The translations under genes and the position numbers were made by a program. This document shows, one piece after another, positions 17,001-19,763 of a stretch of DNA of 19,763 nucleotides. Each line of letters opens with the position of its first letter. Position 1 is the first letter of the stretch. The DNA is from JANLUX01 sp031366005. Lineage in GTDB: Bacteria; Bacteroidota; Bacteroidia; AKYH767-A; OLB10. The stretch covers positions 1 through 19,763 of the forward strand of contig JANLZB010000048.1 of the NCBI GenBank assembly GCA_031366005.1, in the 5' to 3' direction. A model generated the notes under the pieces. It was not told the DNA's origin, did no database searches, and saw nothing but the letters and a program-made list of their open reading frames with translations.

Positions 17001-17512
17001 ATTTTATTTTATATCCCGGAACCGGTTATTTTATAAAATGCCGTGGTTATGTTGACTTATTCAGAAACAGTGCAGGTGCTGTTTATCCTTATAACAGTAC
17101 TAATGGAGATGTGACTATAACCGGAAGCAATGCCGGATCACCCGGCTACTATTATTTCTTCTACAACTGGGCTTATACCCCGTTAACCTGTAATACTGCA
17201 CGGGCATTGTGTGTTGCATATGATACCTGTACTGTTATTGGAATAAATAGTTTATCAGCAAATAATCAGCTGATCATTTATCCTAATCCAAACAACGGAA
17301 CATTTTCATTGAAGTTTAAAACTGAAGAAAAGGATAATTTTCAATTGAAAATTACGAATGCCATTGGTCAGATTATTTACGAGGAAAATATTAATTCCTT
17401 TACAGGAGAATATGGAAAGGAATTCGATATGCGTAAGTTTGAAAAAGGAATTTACATGTTAAGTATTGCTAATTCAAATAAAAAAATTGTTCGCAAGCTG
17501 GTAACTTATTAA
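14042..17512 (+). CDS. T9SS-secreted Asp-box propeller/PKD protein
   Basis: A 1156-residue secreted protein. A signal peptide (1-23, cleavage after LFA) is followed by a highly charged stretch (about 49-66, KKEKELEKKQRRSKK). From about 120 to 750 runs a sortilin/VPS10-like beta-propeller with at least ten Asp-box motifs of type S-x-D-x-G-x-x-W/F, for example at 166, 219, 265, 303, 403, 524, 569 and 612. A PKD domain follows (about 757-836, with WNWSFPGG), then an Ig-like domain (about 850-900, with LRWWNAPGGG). A beta-sandwich of about 150 residues (905-1060) of a kind common in Bacteroidota surface proteins comes next. The C-terminal T9SS type A sorting domain starts at IIYPNPNNGTFSL (1078-1090) and ends in KKIVRKLVTY. 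No glycosidase or peptidase catalytic motif was recognised, so adhesion or glycan binding is likelier than catalysis; the propeller class also includes GH74-like enzymes. It lies between two terminators, so it is a single-gene unit. Confidence 0.93.
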   Translation: MRKALLLTCLFILTLLLPDHLFAQDWVAKMRDHSVNFFEVQKAFNKYYQKKEKELEKKQRRSKKDLEADGEESEIPGYTQYKRWEWLMAPRVSASGERFNPSQVWQESQKYKAKFPSNTAAGNWTFIGPSNTSGLSGAGRLNFVRIHPNNPNTIFVGSPAGGLWKSTDGGITWATNTDQLAQVIGCSDLAIDPTNTDIMYLATGDGDGADTYTVGILKSIDGGLTWNTTGLSYYMGNSRQLSKILIDPSNTSNLIVAGTGGIFRSTDAGVTFNQVQAGTFKDLEFKPGDPTTVYACGAEFYKSTDSGQTWTKITSGLPTAANVSRMAIAVTAADANYIYLIAGLPAPGYGTQGFYKSSNSGTSFVNISTPALGNQQWYDLAIAASPTNSQEIAIGGQTDFIRSTDGGINWNDIGGITHVDYHDIIYTNGNTMYVTSDGGIYRTTNNGSNWTNLNHNLAISEMYGFGQSATNQNLMIQGWQDNGTNRYNGVNWSSILGGDGMLCFIDWNDDQKMWAEYYNGSLQKSTNGGASFSVADNGINETGAWVTPWLQDPIVPSTIYAGFVNLWKSLDGGNTWTVLSSFSTSTNVTNFAVSPANNLVMWVAKPGELYLSVDGGSFWTSITNIPAGTITGIACSNTDENKAWITYSGFNNNIKVLQTDDQGASWINLSASVPNIPVNCITYTNNSNDAIYIGTDVGVFYKDASLNVWQPFYSGLPNVQVTQLSIFYGTPTKLRASTYGRGMWESDLYIPGSYAPTASFVSDKSISCPGAAVQFTDYSAGQPTGWNWSFPGGSPSTSTQQNPLVYYNTPGAFSVTLDVTNSIGNNSATYNNFITITSSPFNAPATTGATICGPGTVNLSATGSGTGTLRWWNAPGGGNVLATGNTYSPTIAGTTNFYVDEDFPGGGIEQAGAIDNSMGAGMFFTANDIRGLYFNVTNPVRITSFEVYPNSDGNRTIEILDALGNTFADTTIFMTASPTNPLTVNVDFILYPGTGYFIKCRGYVDLFRNSAGAVYPYNSTNGDVTITGSNAGSPGYYYFFYNWAYTPLTCNTARALCVAYDTCTVIGINSLSANNQLIIYPNPNNGTFSLKFKTEEKDNFQLKITNAIGQIIYEENINSFTGEYGKEFDMRKFEKGIYMLSIANSNKKIVRKLVTY

Positions 17513-17536
17513 ACATCTTTTTTACAGATATTAATT

Positions 17537-17566
17537 AAAAGCTGTCCTCAAAAGACAGCTTTTTTT
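17537..17566 (+). terminator. Intrinsic terminator after the secreted protein gene
   Basis: AAAAGCTGTC (17537-17546) pairs with GACAGCTTTT (from 17554) around a 7-nt loop, followed by a T tract to 17566. It lies 25 bp after the stop codon of the T9SS protein gene. Confidence 0.9.
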
Positions 17567-17596
17567 ATCAGTGTTCAATAATATTTTAACTCCATT

Positions 17597-17604
17597 TATC
17601 TTTG
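17597..17604 (+). promoter_or_regulatory. Candidate leaderless promoter of ung
   Basis: TATCTTTG is a perfect TAnnTTTG match ending only four bases before the ung ATG at 17609. A start 5-7 bp downstream would fall on or next to the A of the ATG, giving a leaderless or nearly leaderless mRNA. A partial -33 (TTC, 17574-17576) lies 20 bp upstream. The preceding terminator separates it from the secreted protein gene. Confidence 0.55.
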
Positions 17605-17608
17605 CATA

Positions 17609-18313
17609 ATGCAGGAACCATTAATCGCACATACACAGGAACTGGATGTTAAAATCGAATCCTCATGGAAAGAAAAACTAAAAGAGGAATTTACAAAGCC
17701 TTATTTTCTGCAACTCATTCAATTCATAAAACAAGAACGTGAATCAGGCAATAAAATCTATCCTGCAGGAAACAGAATTTTTGCTGCATTTGATTATACT
17801 CCTTTCGATAAACTCAAAGTTATAATTTTAGGTCAGGACCCTTATCATGGAACCGGGCAGGCAAACGGCTTATGCTTTTCCGTAAATCATGGAATCAATA
17901 AGCCACCTTCTTTGCAGAATATTTTTAAAGAACTGAAAGACGATTTAGGAATACCTCTTCCTCCTACCGGAAACCTGGAAGCATGGGCTAAACAAGGTGT
18001 GCTGTTATTAAATGCGACTCTTACCGTTCGTGCTAATGAAGCTGGTTCTCACCAGCAAAAAGGCTGGGAACAATTTACTGATGCGGTGATAAAAAAAATT
18101 TCAGAAGATGCAACAGGAATCATTTTTTTATTATGGGGTAAATATGCTCAGGCAAAAGAAATATTGATTGATGCAAATAAACATTACATACTTAAGGCAG
18201 CACATCCCTCACCGCTAGCACGTGGAGCATTTTTCGGATGTAAACATTTTTCGCAAACAAATGAGATATTGAAGATATCAGGAAAACAACCAATTGACTG
18301 GAATGTTGTATAA
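17609..18313 (+). CDS. ung: Uracil-DNA glycosylase, family 1
   Basis: Removes uracil from DNA to start base-excision repair. The 234-residue length is typical of bacterial Ung. The catalytic water-activating motif is GQDPYH (75-80, Asp77), followed by GLCFSV (87-92). The uracil-recognition strand is LLNATLTV (133-140, with Asn136). The Leu-loop motif HPSPLA (199-204) supplies the catalytic His and the intercalating Leu region. The ATG at 17609 is chosen because a TAnnTTTG element ends four bases before it and the N terminus aligns with the family. An 83-bp gap separates it from the MFS gene; no terminator was seen there, so read-through is possible. Confidence 0.97.
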   Translation: MQEPLIAHTQELDVKIESSWKEKLKEEFTKPYFLQLIQFIKQERESGNKIYPAGNRIFAAFDYTPFDKLKVIILGQDPYHGTGQANGLCFSVNHGINKPPSLQNIFKELKDDLGIPLPPTGNLEAWAKQGVLLLNATLTVRANEAGSHQQKGWEQFTDAVIKKISEDATGIIFLLWGKYAQAKEILIDANKHYILKAAHPSPLARGAFFGCKHFSQTNEILKISGKQPIDWNVV

Positions 18314-18396
18314 TTCTTAATAGGTAAATTAATTATTATCTGTACAACTCGAACAAAACTTAGTTTTACCACTCATTAATAATCAAGCTGCACTTT

Positions 18397-19680
18397 ATGA
18401 CTATTGATACACAAATCACAAAAACAAAATTTACACGTTCGCAGGTTTTTGCAATCACCATACTTTCACTCACACAATTTACAGTTGTACTTGATTTCAT
18501 GGTGATGTCGCCATTGGGTGATATGTTAATGAAATCAATGAATCTTAGTACTACACAATTCGGCTTTGCAGTATCTGCTTATGCTTTTAGTGCGGGTATT
18601 TCAGGTTTTCTCACAGCTGGTTTCGCTGACCGTTTTGACCGTAAAAAACTACTGTTGTTTTTTTATGTTGGATTTATTGCCGGCACTTTATGCTGTGGAC
18701 TTGCCAATACTTACACACTCCTGATAGCAGCAAGAATTGTAACGGGTGTATTTGGAGGTGTAATAGGTTCCATCTCCATGGCAATAGTAGCAGATTTATT
18801 TCCGCTTGAACAACGTGGCAGGGTGATGGGATTTTTACAAATGGGTTTCGGTGCAAGCCAGGTGCTTGGTATTCCCATTGGTTTATACCTTGCAAATGTG
18901 TGGGGATGGCAAGCGCCTTTTTTGATGATTGTTGGATTGTCCATCTTAATCTGGTTAATTGCTTTAATAAAATTGCGACCTGTCAACAAACATCTCTTAG
19001 TGCAAACAGACCGCACTGCACTAACGCATCTCTGGCATACTATTGCTAACCGGCATTACCGGATTGGATTTCTTGCTACTGCTTTCCTGTCATTAGGTGG
19101 TTTTATGATGATGCCATGGGGAAGTGCTTTTGCAATCAACAATCTTCATGTTACCACTCATCAACTTCCGATTTTGTTTATGGTAGCAGGAATTGCTACA
19201 CTCTTTATAATGCCTGTTATCGGTAAGCTAAGCGATAAAATGGATAAATTTAAATTATTTACTATCGCATCTTTATGGATGATTGTAGTAGTAATAATTT
19301 ACACCCACCTAACCCCTGTGCCGTTTGCAGTAGTTATGGCAATGAATGTTGTGATGATGATGGGTATCATGAGCCGTATGGTACCTTCGATGGCATTGGT
19401 TACTGCCTTACCTGAGTTAAAAGATCGTGGAGCCTTTATGAGTGTAAACTCCTCACTGCAGCAAATTGCAGGAGGCATTGCCGCGGGTATCGGAGGAATG
19501 GTAGTTGTACAAAAAACAAAATACAGTCCACTGGAACATTTTGACACATTAGGTTTTATGATTGTGTTAATCACGCTTGCATGTATTTTTTTAGTATATC
19601 GTGTGAGTAAGTTGATCAAAAGAAGATCAGAAAGCACAACAAAAATTTTAGTTGGTGATTTTACTTCTGAAAAAGTTTAA
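18397..19680 (+). CDS. MFS transporter (DHA1-like, 12 helices)
   Basis: A 427-residue inner-membrane secondary transporter of the major facilitator superfamily. The 12 expected hydrophobic segments run from about residue 17 to 410, with a longer polar central loop (about 193-222, KLRPVNKHLL...). TM1 carries the acidic residue in VVLDFMV (30-36). Motif A GFADRFDRKK (75-84) lies between TM2 and TM3. Motif B-like AARIVTGVFGG (111-121) in TM4 has the conserved Arg. Motif C-like GASQVLGIPIG (152-162) in TM5 points to a drug/H+ antiporter type. The C terminus is basic (KLIKRRSESTTK). The substrate cannot be told from sequence; efflux of a small organic molecule is the family expectation. A weak promoter-like TAGTTTTA (18361-18368) precedes it. 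No regulator gene is adjacent. Confidence 0.9.
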   Translation: MTIDTQITKTKFTRSQVFAITILSLTQFTVVLDFMVMSPLGDMLMKSMNLSTTQFGFAVSAYAFSAGISGFLTAGFADRFDRKKLLLFFYVGFIAGTLCCGLANTYTLLIAARIVTGVFGGVIGSISMAIVADLFPLEQRGRVMGFLQMGFGASQVLGIPIGLYLANVWGWQAPFLMIVGLSILIWLIALIKLRPVNKHLLVQTDRTALTHLWHTIANRHYRIGFLATAFLSLGGFMMMPWGSAFAINNLHVTTHQLPILFMVAGIATLFIMPVIGKLSDKMDKFKLFTIASLWMIVVVIIYTHLTPVPFAVVMAMNVVMMMGIMSRMVPSMALVTALPELKDRGAFMSVNSSLQQIAGGIAAGIGGMVVVQKTKYSPLEHFDTLGFMIVLITLACIFLVYRVSKLIKRRSESTTKILVGDFTSEKV

Positions 19681-19713
19681 TTTTCTTTAAGATCATTAAT
19701 CTAAAATAAAAAA

Positions 19714-19733
19714 GCGCAAGATTGCTCTTGCGC
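19714..19733 (-). terminator. Terminator for a leftward gene beyond the edge
   Basis: GCGCAAG (19714-19720) and CTTGCGC (19727-19733) form a perfect 7-bp stem with a 6-nt loop. Read on the minus strand the stem is followed by TTTTTTATTTT; on the plus strand it is followed by ATAGAAAAG. It therefore fits a leftward gene whose end lies right of the window, and may also cap the MFS message weakly. Confidence 0.7.
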
Positions 19734-19763
19734 ATAGAAAAGTCAGTTGGAGGTTTTTCTTTT

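Overview
The window looks like a chromosomal segment of an AT-rich member of the Bacteroidota. Three things point there. The long secreted protein ends in a type IX secretion (Por) sorting domain. Several gene starts are preceded by the Bacteroidota -7 promoter motif TAnnTTTG, while Shine-Dalgarno sequences are largely absent. Chromosomal housekeeping genes such as gyrA with a TPR gene and surE with lpxB sit together. No phage, transposase, plasmid gene, CRISPR array, rRNA or tRNA gene was seen. Most coding content is core metabolism; the unusual material is in the intergenic DNA.

Left part (1-4056). After a short doubtful ORF, a leftward-reading group holds three tRNA-maturation genes: miaA (i6A37 prenylation), the CCA-adding enzyme, and tsaC/sua5 (t6A37 precursor synthesis). 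A pRiA4b ORF-3-like protein with a very acidic tail lies among them. A REP-like double hairpin sits between tsaC and cca.

Middle (4057-7075). A five-copy tandem repeat of about 94.5 bp fills nearly the whole divergent gap between tsaC and surE. It reaches to about 10 bp from both start codons. surE then leads a tight rightward operon: surE, two small three-helix membrane proteins that look like diverged duplicates of each other, and lpxB (lipid A disaccharide synthase, TTG start).

Centre (7145-13930). A leftward pair, gyrA followed by an exported TPR protein, is divergent from clpC. The 329-bp gyrA-clpC gap contains a nested palindrome (11070-11195). At its centre are two perfect TAnnTTTG elements facing outward, so the two mRNAs would begin with related leader sequences. 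This is the most interesting regulatory structure in the window.

Right part (13930-19763). clpC ends at a strong terminator. Then come a 1156-residue T9SS-secreted Asp-box beta-propeller/PKD protein, ung (probably a leaderless or near-leaderless transcript), and an MFS transporter. The last hairpin suits a leftward gene beyond the right edge. I did not find a recognisable new defence or mobile system. The best candidates for undescribed biology are the mirrored gyrA/clpC leader, the 94-bp repeat array, the paired membrane proteins between surE and lpxB, and the acidic-tailed protein in the tRNA gene group.
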